DNA of 22,922 bases from a virus. The stretch spans positions 1 through 22,922 of IMG/VR virus record IMGVR_UViG_3300009506_002768; one strand, given 5' to 3'. Positions 6,636 to 14,757 of this stretch are shown here, one piece after another. The position numbers and the translations under genes are program-made. A model generated the notes under the pieces. That model was not told the DNA's origin and searched no databases. It worked only from the letters and a program-made list of their open reading frames with translations. Each line of letters begins with the position of its first letter. The stretch's first letter is position 1.

Positions 6636-8426
6636 ATGAGCCTGGATCTCAAAATCATCGTCCGAGCCGTGACCAACGGCGTCAAAGCGGGAATCGATTC
6701 CGCGGCGTCGGCCGTGCGCAAATTGGGCCGGGAATCGGCCAACGCGAATAAAGAAGGCCGGAATGCCTTCCGTGGCACGATCAGCACCGTCGATAGATTG
6801 CGCGACTCCGTCAGGAAGACCACGGATAGAGTAAAGAGCCTGAACGCCCGGATGAAGGAAGCGGCCGCTTCCGGCGGCATGCTCGGGCGGGCTATTCGGA
6901 TCCTATCGCTGGCCGCGGCCCTCAAGTGGTTCAAGGACGCTTCCGTGGAAACCCAGCAGCTCAGCCGGGGTTTTACGGCGGTGACCGGTTCCGCGGAGCA
7001 ATCCGCCAAAGAGCTGGATTATCTCCGGGTGACCGCCAGCAGGCTCGGCGTGCCGCTCAAAGAGGCGGGCAATGCCTACCTGAGCCTGATCGCCGCCGCC
7101 AAGGGAACGGCCCTTGAGGGGCAGGCGAGCCGGGATATTTTTGAGGCCGTGGCACTGGCCATGGGCAAGCTGGGCAAGTCCAGCGCCGACACCGAGGGTG
7201 CACTGCTGGCCATCCAGCAGATGATCTCCAAGGGCAAGGTCTCCGCCGAGGAGTTGCGCGGGCAGCTGGGCGAGCGTCTCCCGGGAGCGTTCCAGGCGGC
7301 GGCGAGGGCGATGGGGGTCACCACGGCGGAACTCGACAAGATGCTGGCCGACGGCGATCTCGTCGCCGAGGATCTGCTGCCCAGGCTGGCGGACGAACTC
7401 AACCGGCTCTACGACGATGGCAAGCGGGTGGAGGGGTTTGAAGCGAGCTGGTCTCGACTGAAAAACTCGATCTCCGGGGCCTTCTCGGCCATCGGCGAAT
7501 CCTCCGCGGTGATGATGCATCTCGGTAACGTCATGGGGTGGCTGGGCTCGCTCATTGCGGTGGTCTCCGTCGGATACGTGAGTCTGGCGGAATACGTCCG
7601 GGCAACGGCCATTTCGGTGGCTGAATTTTGGGACGCCATCAAAAACCCTGGTGAAGCCCATACGATCGATGCGGCGCTCAAGCGCTCCGCCGAGGCCTTC
7701 GCCGAAGCACGAAAAGAGATCGGTAAGGCGGCGAAAACCGCTTTTGATGCGGATCAGAACCTGTCGATGCTTGAGCAGACCGCCAAGAAAACAGGACTGG
7801 CCATACGCAACAGCTTTCAGGGCACCGGCGATGCCATCGAGAAGGAGCTCGGCAAGTCCCTCAAGGAGGCGGAAAAGGATCTGAAGAGCCTCGACCGGTC
7901 GATGGATGCGATGGAGAAGAAGCGGGAATACTTCAAGAATCTGACCAAAGAGATGCAGGGGGTCGGGGACTCCGCGAAAAACATCAGGCTCATCGATGTG
8001 GTCAATCAGATGTCGACCATCCGGCAGTCGCTCAAGGCAGAAGACTTTGACGGCGCGATCAGCGGAGCGGAGAAAGCGGCCGACATGCTGCGAAAGCTTA
8101 AGGAGAACGGAACACAAGGCACGGCGACGCTGACCACGCTCTCGAAAAAGCTGGAGGCCCTGGTCGAACAGGCGACCGGCGCGAAGGAAGAGCAGAGCCT
8201 GATCCAGGCCGAGCAGTCCATGGCCGAGGTTGAGAAGCTCAGGGCCGAACTCGATCGCATGAAAGACCAGAAGATCGACGTCACCCTCAGCGTGGACAAG
8301 AGTGCTTTGGACAAGCTCCAAGCCGACATCAAGCCGATCGTTATCCCGGTGCAGCTGAAGAAGGCGGAGGGGTACGAGGATCTGGTGAAGCTGGTGTCCG
8401 AGTCGGCCACGAAGGCGGGTAACTGA
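6636..8426 (+). CDS. Tail tape measure protein
   Basis: A 596-residue, mostly helical protein. Residues about 1-95 are basic and coiled. Residues about 105-245 contain the tape-measure N-terminal domain, with 'LSRGFTAVTGSAEQSAKEL', 'LGVPLKEAGNAYLSL' and 'GKVSAEELRGQLGERLPGAF', closely like the TIGR02675-type signature. A hydrophobic stretch (about 288-325) follows, typical of segments that enter the host membrane. The rest is charged coiled coil. It sets tail length and is ejected ahead of the DNA. At the usual scaling of about 0.15 nm per residue it predicts a short tail of near 90 nm. It overlaps the next gene start by one base (TGATG). Confidence 0.9.
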   Translation: MSLDLKIIVRAVTNGVKAGIDSAASAVRKLGRESANANKEGRNAFRGTISTVDRLRDSVRKTTDRVKSLNARMKEAAASGGMLGRAIRILSLAAALKWFKDASVETQQLSRGFTAVTGSAEQSAKELDYLRVTASRLGVPLKEAGNAYLSLIAAAKGTALEGQASRDIFEAVALAMGKLGKSSADTEGALLAIQQMISKGKVSAEELRGQLGERLPGAFQAAARAMGVTTAELDKMLADGDLVAEDLLPRLADELNRLYDDGKRVEGFEASWSRLKNSISGAFSAIGESSAVMMHLGNVMGWLGSLIAVVSVGYVSLAEYVRATAISVAEFWDAIKNPGEAHTIDAALKRSAEAFAEARKEIGKAAKTAFDADQNLSMLEQTAKKTGLAIRNSFQGTGDAIEKELGKSLKEAEKDLKSLDRSMDAMEKKREYFKNLTKEMQGVGDSAKNIRLIDVVNQMSTIRQSLKAEDFDGAISGAEKAADMLRKLKENGTQGTATLTTLSKKLEALVEQATGAKEEQSLIQAEQSMAEVEKLRAELDRMKDQKIDVTLSVDKSALDKLQADIKPIVIPVQLKKAEGYEDLVKLVSESATKAGN

Positions 8427-8935
8427 TGGACATCAAGATCGGCGGCATCCCGATTCCCCCGGTGGCGGGCCACTCGTTCAGCCACACCTATACCTGGCTC
8501 CTGCGCAAGAAGCGCTACCGGATGATGGACATGTCCCTGAAATCCCAGGTGCTTCAAGGGCGCAAGCTGAAAGTCACGATCAGTGCGAACGGCTGGATGC
8601 CCGAAGGTCTCGCGGGCCTCGACGTGAGCCAGCCGATGACCATCGAATGCGCAGCGCCGATGAGCGTTTCCGGTACCCACATCATCACGTTGCCGACGGA
8701 CTACAGAACCGACATCGGAATCACGGGCTACGCCGTCATCGAGGGCGAGTTGGTTGAAGTCAATGTCGATACCGTGGTGGGTAGGGTTGTGACGCTGGCC
8801 GTCAATGCGAGCGCCGAATACTACACGGTCAGCTACGTCCCGGTCTTCACCGCCGATGTCACCGAACCGGAACATTCGTCAAACATCGATGGCCTGGCCA
8901 ACTACAGCTGGACCATCACGGCCGAGGAGATCTGA
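8426..8935 (+). CDS. Tail-tip region protein of unknown family
   Basis: A 169-residue protein that starts on the stop of the tape measure gene. It opens 'DIKIGGIPIPPVAGHSFSHTYTW', has a basic segment 'LLRKKRYRMMDMSLKSQVLQGRKLKVTISANGW' and then mostly beta-strand sequence to the end. The location directly after the tape measure is where distal tail proteins lie in siphophages, and the beta-rich make-up agrees, but I do not recognise a Dit signature. It overlaps the next start by one base (TGATG at 8933-8937), so it is coupled to its neighbours. Confidence 0.65.
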   Translation: MDIKIGGIPIPPVAGHSFSHTYTWLLRKKRYRMMDMSLKSQVLQGRKLKVTISANGWMPEGLAGLDVSQPMTIECAAPMSVSGTHIITLPTDYRTDIGITGYAVIEGELVEVNVDTVVGRVVTLAVNASAEYYTVSYVPVFTADVTEPEHSSNIDGLANYSWTITAEEI

Positions 8936-9606
8936 TGTTTCATTACCTCTATGTCGACAACTGGGAGTCGACGCTCACCGACACGCCGCAATACTACGGC
9001 ATTCAACTCTACCTGCCGCCGGCGGACATCGCGCTGCTGCCCGATATCGCCGCCGATGGCGGTGCCGGGATACCCCTGGTGCTCGAAGACGGCAACGGCA
9101 ATTACGAACGGGTGGTGGCCTACAACAAAACCAGCACCTACCTCAGCGTCGCGCGGGACTACTGGCATCACGGCTATAAACCGGTTTGGCCCATCGGCAC
9201 CAAGATCTCCTGCCGACCCTTCGCCGAGATCATGAACACGATGCAGAACTCGTTTCACGTGGCCCACAAATGGACGCCGGCGAATGCGAGTTTTTCATTC
9301 AGTCCCTGGCGGCCCGAGTACCGCTCGGAGCAGGTCACCCTTACCCAAGACACCACGATCAGCTTTGACGCCGTGACGATCTCGGCCTGGCTGCTCGAAA
9401 GGATAGGACGCTTTACCGCGATTATTAAGCAGGACGCGACCGGAGGCCATCTGGTGACCTGGAGTGCCTCGGGTGCGACTATCCTGTGGGATGGCGGCGT
9501 GGCCCCCACCCTGGACACCACGGCAAACTCTTATTCGATCCTGGAGTTTTACGGGGTGGATGCCAACACCTGGATCGGTAGGCTGATCGCGACGGGTGCC
9601 GTCTAG
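8935..9606 (+). CDS. Tail protein with fibre-type C-terminal beta domain
   Basis: A 223-residue protein coupled to the upstream gene, with GAGGAG at 8925-8930 as ribosome site. Residues about 1-110 are a globular part with several Trp and Tyr. Residues about 120-223 are beta-rich and end with 'ATILWDGGVAPTLDTTANSYSILEFYGVDANTWIGRL'. That pattern (W..G..PTL.TTA....L.F.....TW.G) is common at the ends of phage tail fibre and tip proteins, where it forms a beta-sandwich. A role in the tail tip or host contact is inferred from this and from position. Confidence 0.7.
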   Translation: MFHYLYVDNWESTLTDTPQYYGIQLYLPPADIALLPDIAADGGAGIPLVLEDGNGNYERVVAYNKTSTYLSVARDYWHHGYKPVWPIGTKISCRPFAEIMNTMQNSFHVAHKWTPANASFSFSPWRPEYRSEQVTLTQDTTISFDAVTISAWLLERIGRFTAIIKQDATGGHLVTWSASGATILWDGGVAPTLDTTANSYSILEFYGVDANTWIGRLIATGAV

Positions 9607-9608
9607 GC

Positions 9609-11654
9609 ATGTTCAACACCGGCCTGTTCAACACGACGCCGTTCAACGCCGAGCCGAACCTCGGCGATATCGGTCAGGTTGAGCTATGGCTGGAGCAGGT
9701 CTCCGAGGCCGGTACGGGACAAGCGGCGATCCGGATCAGACAGGCAAGCGCGGACTACGGCCAGGGCACATTACTCCTGACCCAGGAGAGCGAGCCCGCC
9801 AACCACACCGTCTCCTTGCTTTTCATTCAGGAGAGTTCCCTGGCCAGGGCCGCCGAGGTCTACCTGCACCAGGCCAGCGAGCCGCTGTCCGCCGGCTACA
9901 ACGCCAGGCGCTCCTGGGAAATCAAGGTCTACATCGACGGTGTGGACTACTCGTCCTACCTGACCGGCCAATGGAGCATCGATGCGGAAGAGGGGATGTC
10001 GCGCATCGCCACGATAAAACTCATGCCCTGGGCGTCGGGCATCGATGTGCTGGAGTTCGTGCGCAAGCCGATCACCATCACCGGCGGCTACTTCTATTCG
10101 GCCACGGCCTCGACGCGCTACCCGCTGTTCAGTGGTCGCATCCTGGAACCGATCTACAGCCTGACGGACCGGCTGATCACCTTCAAGTGTTCCGACCTGC
10201 TCCAAGAGCGGCTTGGGTCAATGACGTTTGCAGGAATCCAGACGGAGGTCGGGGGATTATTCTCGGCCAACGTCTACGGCGAGGAGCTGACCGGTATCGA
10301 GCTCGCTGAACTGCTCTCACTGTCGCAACACGGGAGCTATGACATCGACGTCGACGGGGCAGGGCACTTTGCCGACTGGATCGCCTCATCGGCGCCGGAT
10401 CATCGCTTCGGCAACGCCGACGTGATCGAGGACTCCACGAGCCTGGAGCTGGCAAACGCCCGGGGCATGCACACGGTGACCGAGATCGCCTTCGACTATC
10501 GTTTTACCCGCAAGCGCTATCGGTCATACACCTACGCCTGGGAGATGGAACCCAAGGTCGGGTGCGAATTCTTGCACAATCCGTTTCAACTGCCCCAGAG
10601 AGGCATGATCGAGAGCGCCTGTAACAACACCGCGTGGAGGCTGGAGGCGCTGAGCTTTGAGCCGCTGCCGGAGCCGCAAGTCTTCCACTGCATGCAAAAC
10701 GGCAAGCTCTACCCGATGCCCTGGGGCTACGAGATCCGCAACGCGTCGCTGGTGCCGGACCCGGACATCGAGCTGCTGTGCCAGGGGTTCAGTGCCCGGT
10801 TCTCCAAGCGTTGGGCACAGACCGTCACGGAGCAATACCGGATCACCATCAACGCGAGCAACGCCGGCGCCCTCGGGCGCATCGTGCGTAACCTCGAGAC
10901 CGGGATGGAGACCGAGTTCGACTACGAGGCCTGGGAGGCGGAGCTGGAGCAGGAGGACCGCCACTACCAGAGCGCGGGGGCCTCGATCACCGGGGATCGG
11001 ATCCGCGACGTCGATGACGAGACGCAGATCGACAGAGCCGCGGCGAATGGGGCCATGGAGGCGATTAAGGCCATCGAGACCGGGAGAATGCTGCAGGTGT
11101 TTCGGAAAAACTACGTGACCTTCCGCACGCTGCTCTATCCCGCCATCGAGCGCCATCACCGCGGCGAGGTGACCCTGGACAACCTGGAGGCGGCGGGCAA
11201 GGTCTATCAGGTGCTCCACGCCGGCGACATCGAGACCGGCGACGCCACCACGAGCATCACCCTGGCCCTGTTCCGTCCCGGGGCGGCGGCGATCGAGCGG
11301 GCGGGGGAGGTCATTAACGTCGGCTCACTGAACAAGCCGGACTCCGATGTCGGTACGCCGGATGAAGGACGAAACATGCGGTTCAGCGCCGGGGCGACCC
11401 ACACCCACATCGGCGGCTCCATCGCGAGCCCGACCCTCGATGAGGAGTGGACCGGGTTCTTTACCAATTACGGCTACGACAACTACAACACCCAACCTTT
11501 CAACGTCTACGCGCCGACCGCCGAGATGTATCCGGTGCAATTCATTCTCCCGACACCGGCCATCGAGTCGGAACTGCGCCAGGCGGTGGAGGTGGAGGCA
11601 GACCCGGTATCGGTGGAGGTCACCCTACCGGTCGATAAATTGATCTACTCATAG
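9609..11654 (+). CDS. Baseplate hub / tail-tip protein
   Basis: A 681-residue protein starting 2 bases after the upstream stop. The N-terminus has a 'FNTGLFNTTPFN' motif seen in tail proteins of B3-type phages, then five 14-15 residue repeats with Q-x-S at residues 30, 45, 59, 74 and 88. Residues about 100-200 look like the first domain of gp27/gpD-type hub proteins ('VYIDGVDYSSYLTGQWSIDAEEG', 'YPLFSGRILEP', 'RLITFKCSDLLQERLG'). A long mixed domain follows to about residue 560, and the end has 'YDNYNTQPFNVYAP', again with a PFN motif. Hubs close the tube at the tip and hold the fibres. The hub call is from motif texture and place, not from a match I can verify. Confidence 0.65.
   Translation: MFNTGLFNTTPFNAEPNLGDIGQVELWLEQVSEAGTGQAAIRIRQASADYGQGTLLLTQESEPANHTVSLLFIQESSLARAAEVYLHQASEPLSAGYNARRSWEIKVYIDGVDYSSYLTGQWSIDAEEGMSRIATIKLMPWASGIDVLEFVRKPITITGGYFYSATASTRYPLFSGRILEPIYSLTDRLITFKCSDLLQERLGSMTFAGIQTEVGGLFSANVYGEELTGIELAELLSLSQHGSYDIDVDGAGHFADWIASSAPDHRFGNADVIEDSTSLELANARGMHTVTEIAFDYRFTRKRYRSYTYAWEMEPKVGCEFLHNPFQLPQRGMIESACNNTAWRLEALSFEPLPEPQVFHCMQNGKLYPMPWGYEIRNASLVPDPDIELLCQGFSARFSKRWAQTVTEQYRITINASNAGALGRIVRNLETGMETEFDYEAWEAELEQEDRHYQSAGASITGDRIRDVDDETQIDRAAANGAMEAIKAIETGRMLQVFRKNYVTFRTLLYPAIERHHRGEVTLDNLEAAGKVYQVLHAGDIETGDATTSITLALFRPGAAAIERAGEVINVGSLNKPDSDVGTPDEGRNMRFSAGATHTHIGGSIASPTLDEEWTGFFTNYGYDNYNTQPFNVYAPTAEMYPVQFILPTPAIESELRQAVEVEADPVSVEVTLPVDKLIYS
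9678..9884 (+). repeat. Five 14-15 residue Q-x-S repeats in the hub-like protein
   Basis: Units such as 'LWLEQVSEAG', 'IRIRQASADY', 'LLLTQESEPA', 'LLFIQESSLA' and 'VYLHQASEPL' occur back to back, each a strand ending in Q-x-S. The Gln residues fall at 30, 45, 59, 74 and 88, a spacing of 14-15. This is a protein-level repeat; the DNA copies have diverged. Confidence 0.75.
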
Positions 11655-11668
11655 AGAGGCAATCAGAC

Positions 11669-12256
11669 ATGGCCATCGAAACTGGATTTTTTCTGGACTC
11701 CGGGCTCTCGCAAGCCGCGGTGAGCCGGACGTTTACCCAAAAGGAGGATGGGTCGAGCAACCCCGTGGACGCCCTGCTGTACTTCGGCTGCCCCAACGCG
11801 GCGAAGAAGGCCCAGGCGGAGTCGAATCCGGGCACGGATCCGATCACCCTCAGCCTGGTGACGGCGATCAACCCGTGGGCGGCCTCCACGGCCTACAACG
11901 TCGGCGACATCGTGCAACCGACAGTGGCCAACGGCTACAAATACAAATGTGTTGCTGCCGGAACCAGCGGCGTGAGCGAGCCTACCTGGCCAACGACCCT
12001 CGGGTCTCAATTGATCGATAACGGCGTCACCTGGCTGTGTCTGGACACGATCCATGTGGCAAGCGAGTTTAAGCTGTCCACCTCCCAGGCCGGTCTCGAC
12101 ACCGCGGTGGCCGGCGCGCCCCTCGAGGTGGGCGCGACGCTCAATGGCGGCACGCCGATCTCGATCCACCTCCGCGGTGACCAGGGGATCCATCCGTTCG
12201 GGACCTACAGCGACGTGAAGCTGCAGAGCAACTCGATCCTGGAGACCGCCCTCTGA
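11669..12256 (+). CDS. Tail protein with a carbohydrate-binding-like module
   Basis: A 195-residue protein with a GAGAGG ribosome site before the ATG. The centre (about residues 70-130) holds 'NPWAASTAYNVGDIVQPTVANGYKYKC', then 'GTSGVSEPTWPT' and 'DNGVTWLC'. This is the chitin-binding-like beta module repeated in many phage tail and fibre proteins, in which exposed Trp and Tyr residues can contact sugars. The flanking regions are structural in make-up. It probably belongs to the host-contact apparatus. The gene overlaps the next start by one base (TGATG at 12254-12258). Confidence 0.7.
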   Translation: MAIETGFFLDSGLSQAAVSRTFTQKEDGSSNPVDALLYFGCPNAAKKAQAESNPGTDPITLSLVTAINPWAASTAYNVGDIVQPTVANGYKYKCVAAGTSGVSEPTWPTTLGSQLIDNGVTWLCLDTIHVASEFKLSTSQAGLDTAVAGAPLEVGATLNGGTPISIHLRGDQGIHPFGTYSDVKLQSNSILETAL

Positions 12257-12591
12257 TGGCCATGAGCAAGACCCAACGTCTCGTCGAGGACCTCAAGGCG
12301 CTCATCCGGCGCGAGGCACGCTTGAAGGCCGGGCTGCCGCCCCCCAAGCCCAGGGATGAGATCAAGGCGTCCCGGGGGAAGGGCCAGGCGGCGGTCGTCA
12401 AAGCCAGCGCCCAGGGTGGCCTGGCGTTCCCGCTCACGGAAGATAAAACCAAACGTGTCCTGTATGCCTCGAGGTATCTGTATGACACCAGCGGGCTCTT
12501 CGCCTTTGCCTGGGCGCCGTACAACAAGACCTATTACACGGATGCCGCGGGAAACTCCGGGTACGTGATCCATGCCGATCCCGAAGCCTAA
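12256..12591 (+). CDS. Small basic tail-operon protein
   Basis: A 111-residue protein. The first 60 residues are basic and helical ('RLVEDLKALIRREARLKAGLPPPKP'); the end is aromatic and strand-like ('VLYASRYLYDTSGLFAFAWAPYNKTYYTDAAG'). I do not recognise it. It starts on the upstream stop and its last 20 bases overlap the start of the next gene, so it is part of the same translational chain. A small linker or assembly protein for the large protein that follows is a guess from position. Confidence 0.6.
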   Translation: MAMSKTQRLVEDLKALIRREARLKAGLPPPKPRDEIKASRGKGQAAVVKASAQGGLAFPLTEDKTKRVLYASRYLYDTSGLFAFAWAPYNKTYYTDAAGNSGYVIHADPEA

Positions 12592-14263
12592 AGGCCTGCC
12601 GATCCCCCAGGGGGCGGTGAGATACTGGGGCTTGCCTTACCACGGTCTGGTGCGCAACGGCACCCTGACGCTGCCCAACAATGCGACGATGACCTATCTG
12701 CAGCCGGACAATGGCTCGACCGTCGTCATTAGAAACAAGAAAAAGTCCGGCCTGCCCCTCACGATGCCGATGGCGGCCTACGACGCGGCGCAAGGATTCT
12801 CGTGGCTGACGTTCGCCATCCTGGCCGGCCGAACAAAACAGATCGCCGGGCAAAACCTCGGCGGCAACCGATTCATCTACATCGACCACCGGGATCGGCC
12901 CTGGCTGATGAAGATCTATCCTACGGGGGATCAGTGGACGATCGATGTCGAACGGCGCTTCGGCCTGTTCGGTCAGGACTCTGTCAGTTGGATCAAGAAT
13001 CGGCAGATTTACCTCGGCAACTTCGGTGAGGTGTTTTCCGAGAACCTCGACTATGACGACCTTTGCCAGAACTGGGATGGCTCCTCGGTCCTGCTCAATC
13101 TGCGCAGCCTGCCCGCACGTCCGGGTTACCTGGCCACACTGACGAGAATCGTCGATCTCGCGATCACAACCCGGGATGCCATCCCGGGTAATGATACCGA
13201 TGTTGCATTCAGCGTGGCCCATGGATACTTGATCGACACCGCCGACCTGTACGTCCATGAGTATGCTTCTTGGGGCTCTCAGCCCAGCGGAGGCTATGCC
13301 TGCGGCATGATGAGCGTTGCCAGCGTCCAGTACACCCCGTCAAACCCTCCCGGGTCCTACTGTGGCGAGGGCGCCTACGATGTCGGGTCGTACTCCAGCA
13401 ACGGGTCGATCTCGGGGGTATCGCTTTGGCAGGACTCCTCCTTCGATAGCGGCCTGGATGAGTTCGACCAGCAGGTGATCAAGGCCTACTGGGGGCATGA
13501 CGGAGAGCTCAATATTCTGGACCTGCGGGTGTACCACTCAAAAACGAGTTCAGAAAACGACAGCTGCTCGGCGACCTACGCCGGCAATACCAGCGTCAAC
13601 TTCACCGCGCCGCCGAATGGCAACACTCTGAATGGTAACGCCTGCTCGGGCTACGCCACCTTCAATTGGCAGGTGGCGTTGATCTCGGAGATGGCCTCGA
13701 ACTCCACCATCAACCGGGCCGAGGAGTGGCACGGAGGGCTGTACCTGAACGGCATCCCGGTGATCCGATGGGATTGTGCCGGGACCTGGTACTATCACGG
13801 CTGGAGCACGGTGAGCGGAGGAGGGAATGAATCCGGGTCCTTTGTCGAGAATGAGCCTTCGAATTACAGCACGCTGTTCACAACGGTGAACGGCCAGTGC
13901 CAAAACCTGCAGATCGGCGATCTCCTGACGGTCTCGGGCGTGTCGGATACAGGGTCCAACAACGGCGAGAGTTCCTACTCGACAACGGTGGACGGGAATG
14001 TCTACACCGACCCCGGGGGCGGGCCGATCGCCTGGACCCTACCGCTCATGTTCGTAAAAGCGTATGCCAATAACATCTTCACGCTTCATCTCGGCGATCC
14101 TTCCGACCTCACCCCGCCGGAGTACAACGGCCACTTTGGGATCGTCGCCGAGGGGGCGAAGGTGCAGTCCGGGAAGTTGGCGGAACCCAATATGAATGCA
14201 TCGGTCAACCCGGTGGGCGGCACTTGCACGATCGACACGACAAACAACGTTTGCTATGTCTGA
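12572..14263 (+). CDS. Large distal tail / receptor-binding candidate
   Basis: A 563-residue protein starting at an ATG inside the end of the upstream gene; no strong ribosome site is seen, so translational coupling is likely. It is beta-rich with many Gly, Ser, Asn, Trp and Tyr residues and has no helix-rich part. About ten Cys residues are clustered in the C-terminal two thirds (for example 'GGYACGMM', 'DSCSATY', 'NACSGY', 'WDCAGTW', 'GTCTIDTTNNVCYV'). It is the last large gene of the virion operon, where receptor-binding proteins lie. I recognise no named family; the role is inferred. Confidence 0.65.
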   Translation: MPIPKPKGLPIPQGAVRYWGLPYHGLVRNGTLTLPNNATMTYLQPDNGSTVVIRNKKKSGLPLTMPMAAYDAAQGFSWLTFAILAGRTKQIAGQNLGGNRFIYIDHRDRPWLMKIYPTGDQWTIDVERRFGLFGQDSVSWIKNRQIYLGNFGEVFSENLDYDDLCQNWDGSSVLLNLRSLPARPGYLATLTRIVDLAITTRDAIPGNDTDVAFSVAHGYLIDTADLYVHEYASWGSQPSGGYACGMMSVASVQYTPSNPPGSYCGEGAYDVGSYSSNGSISGVSLWQDSSFDSGLDEFDQQVIKAYWGHDGELNILDLRVYHSKTSSENDSCSATYAGNTSVNFTAPPNGNTLNGNACSGYATFNWQVALISEMASNSTINRAEEWHGGLYLNGIPVIRWDCAGTWYYHGWSTVSGGGNESGSFVENEPSNYSTLFTTVNGQCQNLQIGDLLTVSGVSDTGSNNGESSYSTTVDGNVYTDPGGGPIAWTLPLMFVKAYANNIFTLHLGDPSDLTPPEYNGHFGIVAEGAKVQSGKLAEPNMNASVNPVGGTCTIDTTNNVCYV

Positions 14264-14423
14264 TCAGTTGCAACAGCTAAATCATAGGTCCCACAGCGCG
14301 GACCCGATCAACGAAGGCACCTTCGGCGTGATGGTAGCCGCACTGGGTGACCTGGCGGTGCCGGTACCGCTGGTGGGTGTGGCGGGCTATAAGAAGCTGG
14401 TGCCGCCAGACCTCCCTGTTTGA
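14256..14423 (+). CDS. Short hypothetical protein at the end of the virion operon
   Basis: A 55-residue frame starting at ATG 14256, which overlaps the last 8 bases of the upstream gene. It begins 'MSDQLQQLNHRSHSADPINEG' region and ends with 'VPLVGVAGYKKLVPPDLPV'. A longer frame from ATG 14196 would overlap the upstream gene much more, so the 14256 start is preferred. The tight overlap, as at other junctions here, and the same GC-rich composition support it as a real gene. No family is recognised and no terminator is seen after it. Confidence 0.45.
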   Translation: MSDQLQQLNHRSHSADPINEGTFGVMVAALGDLAVPVPLVGVAGYKKLVPPDLPV

Positions 14424-14449
14424 CAGTCGCCCCATGTCATGATTATCAT
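14420..14449 (+). promoter_or_regulatory. Possible sigma70-type promoter after the virion operon
   Basis: TTGACA at 14420-14425 matches the -35 consensus exactly. TTATCA (14443-14448, 17-base spacing) or TATCAT (14444-14449, 18-base spacing) could be the -10. It overlaps the stop of the last virion gene and points at the Rhs genes with a leader of about 300 bases. Direct but unproven. Confidence 0.4.
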
Positions 14450-14757
14450 AACCGACGTAAAGCCGCTTGTGGCATGTTTATCTGCGATCTACCTAAGGAA
14501 AGTGTTTGATATGGAATGTCGTGTCATTTCTGTTTCGTCACACCCCGCCTTGAAGTTAAAGCCGTTTCCGTTTGGAAGCGTGGTTGCTTTTTGGTACAAC
14601 GTTGCCCCATTAATAACCTGTCGTAAGGTTAGGCTAGATCCCAGGGATTCTTTAAACACTAAATGACAAGGTTTCAAGGAGGAAGTGAGCATTCCTACCG
14701 GAGATCTCTCCTCTCGGTAAACCACACTCTGTTCAAATCCATTTAGGCATCTTTCGC
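14424..14757 (+). other. AT-richer leader between virion operon and Rhs locus
   Basis: This stretch of about 330 bases is clearly more AT-rich than the virion genes before it. It holds the possible promoter above, no gene I can support, and near its end AAGGAGG (14676-14682), followed by a hairpin (TACCG at 14696-14700 pairing with CGGTA at 14715-14719). An outer pairing is also possible (GGTTT at 14670-14674 with AAACC at 14718-14722). The AAGGAGG has no well-spaced ATG after it. The first clear start is the Rhs ATG at 14758, which itself has only a weak ribosome site. Confidence 0.5.

Noticed and set aside
6903-8321. A long open frame on the - strand opposite the tape measure gene
   Set aside because: It has no recognisable domain, is rich in Arg, Gly, His and Leu as expected from a GC-rich antisense frame, and lies fully inside a well-supported gene.
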